The notes: generated by a model from the letters alone, not told the origin. 64,000 nucleotides of DNA from Pseudoruegeria sp. SK021 (GCF_002119405.1 NZ_MTBG01000001.1:186001-250000); one strand, 5' to 3'; shown: positions 46,612-55,517, counted from the stretch's first letter. Numbers and translations: made by a program.

Positions 46612-47547
46612 ATGTGTAGGGCGCTCACTGACCCCGATGATCTTCGGCCCGACCCCTATCATTACGGCGTCATTGCGCGCGCCATTACCGCCATTGACGC
46701 GGCTGGCGGCGCCCCGATGCCGCTGGAGCAGTTGGCCGCCGATCTGTCGATGTCGCCCGCCCATTTTCAGCGGGTCTTTTCCCGCTGGGCCGGGGTGTCG
46801 CCCAAACGCTATCAGCAATATCTGACGCTGGATCACGCTCGCAGCCTGCTGGCCGCCAATGCCACCACCCTTGAAACCGCCGACACGGTCGGGCTGAGTG
46901 GCTCTGGCCGCCTGCACGATCTCTTTTTGCGCTGGGAAGCCATGGCCCCCGGCGACTATGCCCGCGGCGGCGCTGGCCTGACCATCCGCTACGCCCAGAT
47001 CGACACGGCCTTCGGGCCGGCCTTGGCGATGGCAACAGAGCGCGGCCTGTGCGGATTGGCCTTCACCGCCGATTGCGGGCCAGAGGCGGGCTTTGCCGAT
47101 CTGCAACGGCGCTGGCCACGCGCCACGTTCACCGAAGACCCCGGCCGTGTCGGCCCGCTGGCCCTGCGCGCCCTCGGCATCGCCACCGACGCAGCCCCGC
47201 GCGGCGTGGCCGACCTGCACCTGATCGGCGCGCCCTTCCAGATCAAGGTCTGGGAGGCGCTGCTGCGCATCCCGTCCGGTCAGGTCACCACCTATTCCGA
47301 CATCGCCCGCGCAGTCGGCCACCCCAAGGCCGCCCGCGCGGTCGGCACGGCAGTTGGGCGCAACCCGATCAGCTGGCTGATCCCTTGTCACCGCGCCCTG
47401 CGCAAAGGCGGCGCTTTGGGCGGCTATCACTGGGGCTTGCCGGTCAAACGCGCCATGCTGGCATGGGAGGCGGCCCGCCGCGACAGCCCACCGCCACCCC
47501 CGGCCGGCGAAACCACGCGACCACGACAGGATGTTTCGAAAGGGTGA
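46612..47547 (+). CDS. HTH-type methylated-DNA-cysteine methyltransferase (Ada-like, no N-terminal Zn domain)
   Basis: A 311-residue protein. Residues 10-105 are an AraC-type helix-turn-helix region (LADLSMSPAHFQRVFSRWAGVSPKRYQQYL), and the C-terminal part is the suicidal DNA methyltransferase with the acceptor cysteine in IPCHRAL, RAVGTAVGRNP and PSGQVTTYSDIARAVG. Unlike E. coli Ada, it lacks the N-terminal zinc domain that repairs phosphotriesters. AAGGA lies 8 bases before ATG 46612. It probably regulates itself in response to alkylation; the mechanism without the zinc domain is unclear. Confidence 0.9.
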   Translation: MCRALTDPDDLRPDPYHYGVIARAITAIDAAGGAPMPLEQLAADLSMSPAHFQRVFSRWAGVSPKRYQQYLTLDHARSLLAANATTLETADTVGLSGSGRLHDLFLRWEAMAPGDYARGGAGLTIRYAQIDTAFGPALAMATERGLCGLAFTADCGPEAGFADLQRRWPRATFTEDPGRVGPLALRALGIATDAAPRGVADLHLIGAPFQIKVWEALLRIPSGQVTTYSDIARAVGHPKAARAVGTAVGRNPISWLIPCHRALRKGGALGGYHWGLPVKRAMLAWEAARRDSPPPPPAGETTRPRQDVSKG

Positions 47548-47604
47548 TTTCCTTTCACCCCCCGTTCCGGCATAGACTGGCGCAAAACCAGACCAGAGGC
47601 AGCC

Positions 47605-48258
47605 ATGATTTCCCGACATTCCGCTTTCGCCACCCTTCTGGCAGGCACAGCCCTGCTGGCCGGATGTACCACTCCGGCCAATCTCAACAATACTGACAAC
47701 AGCAAGCGCAACACGGGTGCCCTGATGGGTGCCGCTGTTGGCGGCTTGGTCGGAGGACCGATCTCAGGCGGTGATGGCAAGCGCGCCGTGGCTGGCGCGG
47801 CCATTGGTGCCGCTGTTGGTGGCATCATCGGGTCCAACCTCGACAAGCAGGCCGCTGAGTTGCAACAGCAGCTTGGCAACGGCGTTACGGTGTCGAACCA
47901 AGGCGACCAACTGCTGGTCTCGTTCCCGCAAGACATTTTGTTCGCCACCGACAGCACCACGATTCCGTCGTCACAGCGCAGTGAATTGAACGCGCTGGCT
48001 GCCAACCTACTGCGCTATCCCACCACCAATGTCGAAATCATCGGCCATACCGACAATACCGGCGCTGCCGCTTATAACTTCGACCTGTCCACCCGGCGTG
48101 CCGGTGCGGTCGCCTCGATCCTTGTTGCCCAAGGCGTGCCCGGTGGCCGGGTCACCGCCATCGGTCGCGGCGAAGACGCGCCCATCGCCACCAACCTGAC
48201 CCCGGAAGGCCGGGCACAGAACCGCCGGGTCGAGGTGATCATCCGCCCGCAAACCTGA
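47605..48258 (+). CDS. OmpA-family outer-membrane lipoprotein
   Basis: A 217-residue lipoprotein with the lipobox LLAGC at residue 21 and threonine at +2, which favours outer-membrane sorting. A glycine-zipper region (GALMGAAVGGLVGGP and GAAIGAAVGGIIGS) follows, then the OmpA C-terminal peptidoglycan-binding domain with VEIIGHTDNTGAAAYNFDLSTRRAGAV and NRRVEVII. It resembles the YiaD type. It lies downstream of the Ada-like gene but its own promoter is likely in the 57-base gap. Confidence 0.93.
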   Translation: MISRHSAFATLLAGTALLAGCTTPANLNNTDNSKRNTGALMGAAVGGLVGGPISGGDGKRAVAGAAIGAAVGGIIGSNLDKQAAELQQQLGNGVTVSNQGDQLLVSFPQDILFATDSTTIPSSQRSELNALAANLLRYPTTNVEIIGHTDNTGAAAYNFDLSTRRAGAVASILVAQGVPGGRVTAIGRGEDAPIATNLTPEGRAQNRRVEVIIRPQT

Positions 48259-48265
48259 TCTGGCA

Positions 48266-48293
48266 GACCGGAGCGGGCACCCCCCCTCCGGTC
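48266..48293 (+). terminator. Hairpin after the OmpA lipoprotein gene
   Basis: A perfect 8-bp stem (GACCGGAG/CTCCGGTC) with a 12-base loop begins 8 bases after the stop codon. There is no T-run on the plus strand. Confidence 0.4.
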
Positions 48294-48391
48294 CCTCAGG
48301 ACGGCGTGGTTAAAAAAATCCCCGCCTCCGTTTACCCTGTCTTAGGCGGATTATGGTCTTCATGGCGCAGCTTTTGCCATGAGGTACCATC

Positions 48392-49141
48392 ATGAAACTC
48401 TATCCCCTAATGCTCGCCGCTGGCTTGGCGCTGGCCCACCCAGCACAAAGCCAAGCCGCGTCGCTTTTAAACGCATTCGAATTCTGGTCCGACTTCAGCG
48501 ATGCCGTCGGCACCGCCACCGCCAGCAGCACGGGCGGCACCGTCACCGCCGGCGAATTGGTGTTTTCGGCCAATGGCGGTCCCCGGATTGACTTGCCGTC
48601 CCAGATCAAGACCTTCACGCTGGCGATGAAGTTCCGCCTTGATACCACGGCAGGCAAGACCAAGCTGCTGGATTTCAGGACACTCGCGTCGGATGGCGGG
48701 CTCTACAATCAAAACTCGTCACTGGTGTTCTTTGACACCCAGCCACCGACAGCCACCGGCCTGCTTACGGCCAACAAAGACCACGTTCTGGTGTTTAATC
48801 GCAATGACAGCAGCAAACTGGTCGACATCTATCTGGATGGAAGCCGGGTGATCAGCTTCCTTGACCCGACCGGTATGACCATTGGCTATCAGGGCCATAT
48901 TCATGTGCTGGAAGATGACAAAACCACCAGCAAAACCCAAGCCGTCTCCGGCGTGTTGGATTATGTCCGGATCTACGATGCCGCGCTCTCGCCGACGCAA
49001 ATTGCCACAATCGGGCTGCCGCAAGAACCCATTCCGCCGGTGGCGCCAGTGCCCCTGCCCGCGCCGCTGGCCCTGCTGGCTGGGGCGCTGGGTCTGTTGC
49101 CCCTGCTGCGTTGGTTGGGCCGTCCGGGAACGTCCGCCTGA
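48392..49141 (+). CDS. LamG-like protein with VPLPA-CTERM sorting tail
   Basis: A 249-residue exported protein. Residues 1-20 form a signal peptide (LAAGLALAHPAQSQA). The body is a LamG/concanavalin-like beta domain (FTLAMKFRLDT, GLLTANKDHVLVFNRND, GYQGHIHVLED, VLDYVRIYDAALSPTQIATI). The tail VPLPAPLALLAGALGLLPLL followed by arginines is the VPLPA variant of the PEP-CTERM signal handled by exosortases in Rhodobacterales, which remove the tail and send the protein to the surface or matrix. No exosortase lies in this window. A bidirectional terminator follows. Confidence 0.85.
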   Translation: MKLYPLMLAAGLALAHPAQSQAASLLNAFEFWSDFSDAVGTATASSTGGTVTAGELVFSANGGPRIDLPSQIKTFTLAMKFRLDTTAGKTKLLDFRTLASDGGLYNQNSSLVFFDTQPPTATGLLTANKDHVLVFNRNDSSKLVDIYLDGSRVISFLDPTGMTIGYQGHIHVLEDDKTTSKTQAVSGVLDYVRIYDAALSPTQIATIGLPQEPIPPVAPVPLPAPLALLAGALGLLPLLRWLGRPGTSA

Positions 49142-49147
49142 AACGTC

Positions 49148-49177
49148 AAAAGGCCCGGCAAGAGTGCCGGGCCTTTT
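49148..49177. terminator. Bidirectional terminator between the VPLPA gene and atpF
   Basis: A perfect 13-bp stem (49148-49160 with 49165-49177) with a 4-base AGAG loop. It begins AAAAGGCC and ends GGCCTTTT, so both strands end in a short U-run. It lies between two convergent genes and can stop both. Confidence 0.88.
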
Positions 49178-49201
49178 GCGAGAACCTAAAGGTAAGCGCG
49201 A

Positions 49202-49759
49202 TCAGTGCAGCTTGACGCCGACTTCGGTGATTGCACCGTCGATCAGCTTGTTGGCACGGTCAGAGGTCATCCCCTGCGCCATGACATCACCAGCCGCAGC
49301 AACCGCAACCGAAATTGCCCGATCCCGCACGTCCTTAACGGCGCGTGCTTCGGCGGATGCAATTTGCTCGACCGCCGCTTGAACCCGGCGCGCAATGGAC
49401 GCGTCCAGATCGATCCGGGCTTGCTTGCCCGCAGCGACGGCTTCGCGCTTTGCACCTTCAACGATGCGATCGGCCTGCTCCTGAACTTCCTTGTGCTTGC
49501 GCTCATAGGAGGCCAGCAGAAGTTGGGCTTCTTCGCGCAACTTGCGGGCTTCGGTCAGGTCCGATTGGATGCCCGCAGCACGCTTGTCCAACAATCCACC
49601 CAACAGGGCCGGAACCTTGAAATAGCAGACCACGCCGATGAACACCAAGAAGGCGATCAGGACGACGAAGTTGGTGTTGTGCAGCGAGAAGAACGGGCCA
49701 CCGGCGGCCAGCGCCGGGCTCGCCGACAGAAGAATCAGCAATAGGCTGAGCTTTTTCAT
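49202..49759 (-). CDS. atpF: ATP synthase F0 subunit b
   Basis: One of the two b-type stalk subunits. The 185-residue protein has an N-terminal membrane segment (FVVLIAFLVFIGVVCYF) after a signal-like leader, then a long charged helical stalk rich in EARKLREEA and KQARIDLDASIARR. It starts just before the atpF' stop. In photosynthetic alphaproteobacteria and relatives the stalk is a b/b' heterodimer, as here. Confidence 0.93.
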   Translation of the reverse strand: MKKLSLLLILLSASPALAAGGPFFSLHNTNFVVLIAFLVFIGVVCYFKVPALLGGLLDKRAAGIQSDLTEARKLREEAQLLLASYERKHKEVQEQADRIVEGAKREAVAAGKQARIDLDASIARRVQAAVEQIASAEARAVKDVRDRAISVAVAAAGDVMAQGMTSDRANKLIDGAITEVGVKLH

Positions 49760-49762
49760 GTC

Positions 49763-50335
49763 TTATCCCTTCAGGCGGGCGTTGACGGCATCGGCAACCA
49801 CCGCGTCGTCCGCACCGGTGCCAAACGCGGCAACGATTGCGCCTGCCGTGTCTTTCGCCACCGCTTCGATGCTGTCGATCGCACCGGCCCGAATCTCGTT
49901 GATCGAGCGTTCCGATTCCGCGGCCTTCGCCGCAATCTCGGCATCGGCCTTAGCAATGGCGGCGTCCAGTTCAACCTGAACTTCGGCCCGCGCTTCGGCG
50001 ATGATGCGATTGCTTTCAGCGCGGGCATCAGCCAGCGCCTTCTGATAGGCAGTCTCGGCCTCTTCCGCTTTCAGCTTCAGCTGTTCGGCGGCGGCGATAT
50101 CGTCCATGATCCGACCCTGACGGTCAGCAAGAATGGACGCGATCCGTGGCAGAGCCACGCGCGACAGAATATAATAGAGCGCGCCAAGCGCGATAACGAG
50201 CCAGAAAATCTGGTTCGGGAAATGCGCGAATTCAAGCTGCGGCATTCCCGCAGACTGGGTCGCTGCGCTTCCGTGTGCAACCGCGTCAGCGGCGGAATGC
50301 GCGGTGCCTGCAGCCGCGTGCGTTGTCTCAGCCAT
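49763..50335 (-). CDS. ATP synthase F0 subunit b'
   Basis: The second stalk subunit, 190 residues. An alanine-rich N-terminal extension (residues 1-35) precedes the membrane segment [18 protein letters not shown] and the stalk helix beginning [13 protein letters not shown]. The extension resembles the alphaproteobacterial b' type. It lies between atpE and atpF with a 4-base gap to atpF. Confidence 0.93.
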   Translation of the reverse strand: MAETTHAAAGTAHSAADAVAHGSAATQSAGMPQLEFAHFPNQIFWLVIALGALYYILSRVALPRIASILADRQGRIMDDIAAAEQLKLKAEEAETAYQKALADARAESNRIIAEARAEVQVELDAAIAKADAEIAAKAAESERSINEIRAGAIDSIEAVAKDTAGAIVAAFGTGADDAVVADAVNARLKG

Positions 50336-50419
50336 GTCGTCCTCCAGGAACCTCGGGTCTTACACGGGCGGCCCGGCCATCTGGCCGAGCCGCCCGGGGG
50401 CAAGGATGGTTCAGGTGGA

Positions 50420-50656
50420 TTACACAGCGAACATCAGCAGCAGGGCAACGAGGAACGAGAAGATCCCCAGTGCTTCTGCGAATGCGATGCCGATGAACAG
50501 CGTCGCGGTCTGGTCAGCAGCAGCCGACGGGTTGCGCAACGCGCCAGCAAGGAAGTTTCCTGCAACGTTGCCCACACCGAGGGCGGCAAGACCCATACCA
50601 ATAGCCGAGATGCCGGCACCGATGAATTTGCCGAGTTCTGCGATATCGCCTTCCAT
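50420..50656 (-). CDS. atpE: ATP synthase F0 subunit c
   Basis: The proteolipid of the rotor ring, 78 residues with two membrane helices. The proton-carrying carboxylate is Glu61 in [13 protein letters not shown] on helix two; there is no sodium-type motif. The loop [13 protein letters not shown] is usual. GGAGAGA precedes the ATG. Confidence 0.96.
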   Translation of the reverse strand: MEGDIAELGKFIGAGISAIGMGLAALGVGNVAGNFLAGALRNPSAAADQTATLFIGIAFAEALGIFSFLVALLLMFAV

Positions 50657-50702
50657 AGACTTCTCTCCTTTATGGGAATGGCAGTAGTTTTGTCTCTGAC
50701 CG

Positions 50703-51455
50703 TCAGTGATGCGGATGTAACGCGTCCTTGAGGTACACGCAGGTCAGAATAGTGAACACATAGGCCTGGATGAAGCACACCAGGATTTCCAAGCCGTACA
50801 TCGCGACGACGCCGAGGATCGCCAAAGGCGACAAAGCGGCAAGTCCAGCGAAGGCGGCAAAAACTTTGATAACAGCGTGGCCTGCGGTCATGTTGCCGGC
50901 CAAACGAATGGAGTGGCTGACGGGGCGCACGAAGTAGGAAATCACTTCGATCAGGGCCAGCACAGGCCGCAGCGCCAGCGGCGCCGACTTAACCCAGAAC
51001 ATTCCCAAGAACGACGCGCCGTTCAGCACGAAGCCCAGAATGGTCACCGCCAAGAACACTGCCATCGCCAAGATCGCGGTCACGGCGATGTGGCTGGTGG
51101 TGGTAAAGGCCATCGGCAGCAGGCCAAGGAAGTTGGCGAACAGGATGAACATGAACAGCGTCATGATATAGGGGAAGTATTTCAGACCATCCCGGCCCGA
51201 CACGTCCTCGACCATCTTATAAACAAAGCCATAGGCCAGTTCGGCAATCGATTGGGTCTTGCCCGGCACGACCCGGCCTTGCTTGGTGCCCAGCACCAGC
51301 AATGCGGCAATCGCGGCCACGGTCAGGGCCAGCCACAGGGTCACATTGGTCGGGGTGTACCAATGCACCGCACCGTCGCCAAACAGTGGCGACACGATAA
51401 ACTGGTCCATCGGGTGAAATACAAGGCCGCCCTCAGATGCTTGTTCCGTCGCCAC
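50703..51455 (-). CDS. atpB: ATP synthase F0 subunit a
   Basis: The stator channel protein, 250 residues with about six membrane helices. The essential arginine lies in [14 protein letters not shown]. Other marks are [16 protein letters not shown] and the C-terminal [17 protein letters not shown]. It follows atpI and precedes atpE. Confidence 0.96.
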   Translation of the reverse strand: MATEQASEGGLVFHPMDQFIVSPLFGDGAVHWYTPTNVTLWLALTVAAIAALLVLGTKQGRVVPGKTQSIAELAYGFVYKMVEDVSGRDGLKYFPYIMTLFMFILFANFLGLLPMAFTTTSHIAVTAILAMAVFLAVTILGFVLNGASFLGMFWVKSAPLALRPVLALIEVISYFVRPVSHSIRLAGNMTAGHAVIKVFAAFAGLAALSPLAILGVVAMYGLEILVCFIQAYVFTILTCVYLKDALHPHH

Positions 51456-51518
51456 GTGTCGTTCCCCTTGCGTCCACGCCCCCGTTCAGAGGCGTCCTCG
51501 TTGTATCCAAACCGCCCC

Positions 51519-51857
51519 TCAGGGCGCCTCATCATCCGTATCCGGGGCATGTGCCCGGCCTGTGGTCTGCACCTCTTTGGCGGTGCGCATCATTGTCTTC
51601 ACACCGGCGGCAAAGCCCAGCAGGGTGAAGATCACCAGAAAGATCGGAATCGTGCCAAGAAGCACGTCCAACCCGTAGCCAATTCCAAATCCGATCCCAA
51701 GACCGGCAACCAATTCCGTCACCATTCGCCAGCCAATATTGGCCTTGGAGTAATGCTCCTCTTGATGGGCCTTCGACGGCGGTGATGCCGCCGACTTGGC
51801 AGCCGCGATCCGATCATGAAGCTGCCGAAGCTGCTCGTCATCTGGATGCTGCGCCAT
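51519..51857 (-). CDS. atpI: ATP synthase F0 protein AtpI
   Basis: A 112-residue membrane protein that helps assemble the F0 sector. The N-terminal half is charged and helical (DEQLRQLHDRIAAAK), and two membrane helices follow, about 57-77 and 78-98, with GIGFGIGYGLDVLLG and PIFLVIFTLLGFAAGVKT. ATG 51857 follows AAGGGGG. It is the first gene of the atpIBEF'F operon. Confidence 0.9.
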   Translation of the reverse strand: MAQHPDDEQLRQLHDRIAAAKSAASPPSKAHQEEHYSKANIGWRMVTELVAGLGIGFGIGYGLDVLLGTIPIFLVIFTLLGFAAGVKTMMRTAKEVQTTGRAHAPDTDDEAP

Positions 51858-51883
51858 TGAAGCCCCCTTTGAGGTTCGAGCGG

Positions 51884-51912
51884 ACACTAGGCTGGCAGAC
51901 ACGCCGAGTCAA
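51884..51912 (-). promoter_or_regulatory. Candidate promoter of the atp F0 operon
   Basis: On the minus strand TTGACT (51912-51907) and TAGTGT (51889-51884) are separated by 17 bases. The -35 is near consensus and the -10 weak. A start about 20 bases upstream of the atpI ATG would leave room for the AAGGGGG ribosome binding site. Confidence 0.45.
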
Positions 51913-52039
51913 CGCAGCCTGTCACCCTAACAACCCATTGATTTTAAAGGCGTCCAAAGGAGCATGCCGAAGCGTCGCACCCCCAAAATCGCAGCAATGA
52001 TATTCAACCGCAAAGTTGAGCATGCCATCCGCCCTGCCC

Positions 52040-52936
52040 TTAGGCCTTCGGTGTCCGTCGCCGGACCCGCCGCCAAAGCCGCCCATCGATCAGCAACAGC
52101 CCAGCGAAAATGGCCAGCATTCCGATCAGATGATAGACCGTCAGATGTTCGTTCAGCAGCAACACCCCCAACAGAACCGCCGACAGTGGCGCAATGAAGG
52201 TCAGGGTCGAAGCGGTGGTGCCCCCCACTCGCGGCAGCAACCAGAACATCACCAGAAAGGCCATCGAGGTCAGAACAAAGCCGATCACCGCCAGTGCAAT
52301 CCATGTCTCAGTCTGGGTGATTACCGGGACACCTTCGCGCCACAGCGCCAGCGGCGCAATGAACAGCGTCGCCAAGATCAGTGACCACGCCGTCATCACC
52401 GCGCGGTCCATTCCGGCAAAGCGCCGGATGTAATTCAGCCCAATGCCGTAACACAGCGGCGCCAGCATCGCCAAACACAGGGCCCACAGCGCCCAATCCC
52501 CGATCCCGCGCGCCGAGGGCAGCATCAGCAACACGATCCCGGCGAAGCCCACCGCAACACCAACTGTCTTTTGCGCCGTCGCCCGCTCTCCGCCCGGCCA
52601 GAAATGCGACACGATCACCACCATAATCGGCGTCATGGCATTGATGATCCCGGCGGCACTGCTGGTGATGGCCTGTTGCGCGAACGGATAGATCGCCAAA
52701 GGCAGCGCGTATTGAAACAGTCCAAAGACAAACAGCGACGCCAAAACCGGCAGTTGCACCCGCATCGACCGGCCACTGACCAGCACCCACAGCCAACACC
52801 CCAGCGCGCCAACCCCGACCCGACCCATGGACACCGACAGCGGCCCGATCTCGCGCAGCAGGATCGCGTTGAAATAGAAGGACGAGCCCCAAGCCAGCCC
52901 AAGCCCCCAGATGATGATCCAATACCGCAGTAACAT
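52040..52936 (-). CDS. DMT/EamA-family transporter
   Basis: A 298-residue permease with about ten hydrophobic segments formed by two EamA repeats. Visible marks are IIIWGLGLAWGSSFYFNAI at the first helix, AGIINAMTPIMVVIVSHF at the end of repeat one and ASTLTFIAPLSAVLLGVLLLNEHL in repeat two. Such proteins export metabolites or amino acids; the substrate is unknown. It is divergent from an ArsR gene. Confidence 0.92.
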   Translation of the reverse strand: MLLRYWIIIWGLGLAWGSSFYFNAILLREIGPLSVSMGRVGVGALGCWLWVLVSGRSMRVQLPVLASLFVFGLFQYALPLAIYPFAQQAITSSAAGIINAMTPIMVVIVSHFWPGGERATAQKTVGVAVGFAGIVLLMLPSARGIGDWALWALCLAMLAPLCYGIGLNYIRRFAGMDRAVMTAWSLILATLFIAPLALWREGVPVITQTETWIALAVIGFVLTSMAFLVMFWLLPRVGGTTASTLTFIAPLSAVLLGVLLLNEHLTVYHLIGMLAIFAGLLLIDGRLWRRVRRRTPKA

Positions 52937-53053
52937 GCTGTCCGCCCTTCGCGCGCAGGTGTCGTGGCCGTGGCATACGCCGATCCCGGCCCGCTGGGCA
53001 CCCCTGTTCAGGCGCAGTTGCCTTTCCCGGCAACCAGCGTAGGTTGCGCGGTC

Positions 53054-53416
53054 ATGGATCCCAGCCTCGATATCGTGTTTGCCGCCCTGTCCGACGCCAC
53101 CCGGCGGCGCATCTTAACCATGCTTCTTGAAGATGACATGGCCGTCACCGACGTGGCGGAGCCATTCGAGATGTCCCTCGCCGCGATTTCCAAGCACCTG
53201 ATCGTGCTGACCCGGGCCGGGCTGATCACGCAAGACAAGCGGGGCCGTGTCACGTGGTGCAAGCTGGAACCCCACGCCCTGCGCGGGGCCTCGGTCTGGA
53301 TGCAGGGCTTTGGTCAGTTCGAACCGGTCGATCTGGATGCGTTTGAGCGGTTTTTGGAAACCGAACTTGCCCCCCTGCCCGATGCGCCGCCCCCCGCGGA
53401 CGCCGCACCCGGCTAA
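53054..53416 (+). CDS. ArsR-family transcriptional regulator
   Basis: A 120-residue winged-helix regulator. The HTH is seen in LSDATRRRILTMLLEDD, MAVTDVAEPFEMSLAAISKHLIVL and GLITQDKRGRVTWCKLEPH. No cysteine pair of the metal-sensing type is present, so the signal is not predicted to be metal. It is divergent from the DMT exporter and may control it. ATG 53054 is preferred because upstream codons have no HTH resemblance. Confidence 0.9.
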   Translation: MDPSLDIVFAALSDATRRRILTMLLEDDMAVTDVAEPFEMSLAAISKHLIVLTRAGLITQDKRGRVTWCKLEPHALRGASVWMQGFGQFEPVDLDAFERFLETELAPLPDAPPPADAAPG

Positions 53417-53423
53417 GCGCCGC

Positions 53424-54272
53424 TCAGCTGTCGGGCCAGTCGACGGCCTTCGCCTTGATTCGGTTGACGATGGCCTGAACCTTCGGCGTCCGGTGCAGAT
53501 CCACATGGGTGACCAGCCAGATATTGACTGTCCAGTCCGGACGCGGGGGCCGCACCTGCACCAGTTGCGGCAGTTTTGCCGCCTCCCAAGTCGAAATAAA
53601 CCCCAGGCCGATCCCGGCCAGAACCGCATATTTGGTCGATTCGAAATCGCTGGCGGAAAACAGGATCTGTTCAGGTGGCACCACGCTGTCCATCCAGACA
53701 TGAAACGGTGCGCGCGACGATACCCCAAGGCTTCCAACGAAACTGCGGCTCAGTAAATCTTCATCGGTCTCGGGAAATCCCGTCCGGTCGATATAATCCT
53801 GCGAGGCGTACAGCGCCGAACGCAACGGCGCCAGCGATTGCACCACATTGTCAGGCTCGTCCGGGGCGCTCATCCCGACGCGCAACGCCACATGCGCCTC
53901 GCCATATTCCAGCCGGAACACCCGCACATCGGTCATAAGCCGCACCCGCACATCGGGATGGTCCATCTGAAACTCGGCCAACACCGGTGCCAGCACCAGC
54001 GCCAGCCCCGGAATTGCAGTGACCACCAGTTCACCCGCCACCGCATCGCCGGTGCCGCGCAACCGCGCGCCAAGCTGGGCGAATTGCTCGTCGGTGGCCT
54101 GCGCCACCCGCAGCAGATCCTTGCCCGCCTCGGTCGCCGTATAGCCGCGGGCATGGCGCTGGAACAACTTCGTGCCCAACCGCCCTTCCAGCGCATCAAT
54201 GTGCCGGATCACCGTCGCATGGTGCACACCCAACATTTCCGCCGCGCCCGACACCGTGCCCTGCTTGGCCAC
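53424..54272 (-). CDS. LysR-family regulator, start codon unclear
   Basis: A LysR-type regulator with HTH GTVSGAAEMLGVHHATVIRHIDAL and a substrate-binding domain ending KAKAVDWPDS. The reported 282 residues begin at GTG 54272, which would remove the first helix of the HTH domain. The reading frame stays open and family-like upstream to an ATC at 54308 (IDNWDEIRTAFH), which sits 7 bases after a GGAG site, exactly where an ATG would be. So the real start is probably 54308, with a mutated or non-standard codon. It is divergent from the azoreductase gene, its likely target. Confidence 0.8.
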   Translation of the reverse strand: MAKQGTVSGAAEMLGVHHATVIRHIDALEGRLGTKLFQRHARGYTATEAGKDLLRVAQATDEQFAQLGARLRGTGDAVAGELVVTAIPGLALVLAPVLAEFQMDHPDVRVRLMTDVRVFRLEYGEAHVALRVGMSAPDEPDNVVQSLAPLRSALYASQDYIDRTGFPETDEDLLSRSFVGSLGVSSRAPFHVWMDSVVPPEQILFSASDFESTKYAVLAGIGLGFISTWEAAKLPQLVQVRPPRPDWTVNIWLVTHVDLHRTPKVQAIVNRIKAKAVDWPDS

Positions 54273-54530
54273 ATGAAACGCGGTCCGGATTTCATCCCAG
54301 TTATCGATCGGTCTACTCCAAGTTCATCCGGCCCACCCGGCCCCGGGTTTGACAATGCAACAATTTACGCGGGCGGCAAGCGTTGACCCGCAAAAGTCGT
54401 TCGGCAATGACCACACGGCGCACCACTGTTCAAATACGCACAGCATATGCAGCACAGGCATCGAATAGCACATTCTCGCAGAGGCGTTATATCCATCCGC
54501 AACCCCGCCACCAAGGAGACCAACCGCCTC

Positions 54531-55118
54531 ATGACCCATATCTTGCACATCGACAGCTCCGCCCGCGCCAGTAACTCTGTCTCACGCGACCTCAGCAAAC
54601 GGGTGACCGATCGCCTGTCTGTGACCACGGGCGCCACCGTGACCTATCGCGATCTGGCCACTGGCCTGCCGATCATCACCGAAGACTGGGTCGGCGCAAA
54701 TTTCACCCCGGCAGATGCCCGCAGCGATGCCCAGCGTGAACGGCTGGCCCAGTCCGACGCCTTGGTGGCCGAAGTCCGCGCCGCCGACACCCTCGTCATC
54801 GGCTTGCCCATCTATAACTTCAGCGTACCGACCCCGTTGAAATCTTGGATTGACCTGATCGCCCGCGCTGGCGTCACCTTCAAATACACCGAAACCGGCC
54901 CCCAAGGGCTGTTGTCCGGCAAACGCGCCATTCTAGTAGTTGCCGCAGGCGGCACAGTGGTCGGCTCCGAGATGGATTTCGCGACCAGCTATCTGCGCCA
55001 CGTGCTGGGCTTTGTCGGGATCACCGATATTCAGATCGTCGCCGCCGACCAGATGAATGTCGACCGCGCGGGCAGCTTGGCCCGCGCCGATCACAGCATC
55101 AACGCACTGGCCGCATAA
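54531..55118 (+). CDS. FMN-dependent NADH-azoreductase
   Basis: A 195-residue flavodoxin-fold reductase of the AzoR type: HILHIDSSARASNSVSR at the phosphate loop, VIGLPIYNFSVPTPLKSWIDL and VVAAGGTVVG. It reduces azo dyes and quinones with NADH and gives resistance to thiol-reactive compounds in other bacteria. AAGGAG lies 12 bases before ATG 54531. A LysR regulator is divergent. Confidence 0.92.
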   Translation: MTHILHIDSSARASNSVSRDLSKRVTDRLSVTTGATVTYRDLATGLPIITEDWVGANFTPADARSDAQRERLAQSDALVAEVRAADTLVIGLPIYNFSVPTPLKSWIDLIARAGVTFKYTETGPQGLLSGKRAILVVAAGGTVVGSEMDFATSYLRHVLGFVGITDIQIVAADQMNVDRAGSLARADHSINALAA

Positions 55119-55136
55119 CCGGCCGCCTCAGCGCGG

Positions 55137-55517
55137 TCAGGCGGCGCCGCGCTCCTGCATTTGGCTATGCGTTGGGTTCTGCCCCAAGGCATAGCCCTCG
55201 CCCCAGATCGTCGTGATGCAGCGTTCATCCAGTCCTGCGGCCCGGAACTTGGTCCGCACTTTGCAGATAAAGACATCGATGATCTTGGCCGCTGGCGGGG
55301 TTTGCCCGACATACAGTGCCTCTAGCAGCATGTCTTTGGTCACCACCGCGCCCCGGCTGTCAGCAATCATCTTGATCAGGAAAAACTCGCTTCCGGTCAG
55401 CACGACCTCGACATCGCCCAGACCGACGCTGCGCCGCGCCACGTTCAGGCGCAAATACGGACGGACCCGGCGCGGGGTCTTCGGCCCTGACCGCCGTTGG
55501 CGGGGTGCGACCGTCAT
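55137..55517 (-). CDS. CtrA-like DNA-binding protein without receiver domain
   Basis: A 126-residue protein consisting of an OmpR/PhoB-type winged helix. Residues 20-115 closely follow the DNA-binding half of the cell-cycle regulator CtrA: VVLTGSEFFLIKMI, VTKDMLLEALY, KIIDVFICKVRTKF and TTIWGEGYALG. There is no phosphoacceptor domain and a basic N-terminal tail (RQRRSGPKTPRRVRP) replaces it. It may compete at CtrA sites or be controlled by another partner. It lies between the azoreductase gene and the ffh leader and converges with the former. Confidence 0.85.
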   Translation of the reverse strand: MTVAPRQRRSGPKTPRRVRPYLRLNVARRSVGLGDVEVVLTGSEFFLIKMIADSRGAVVTKDMLLEALYVGQTPPAAKIIDVFICKVRTKFRAAGLDERCITTIWGEGYALGQNPTHSQMQERGAA

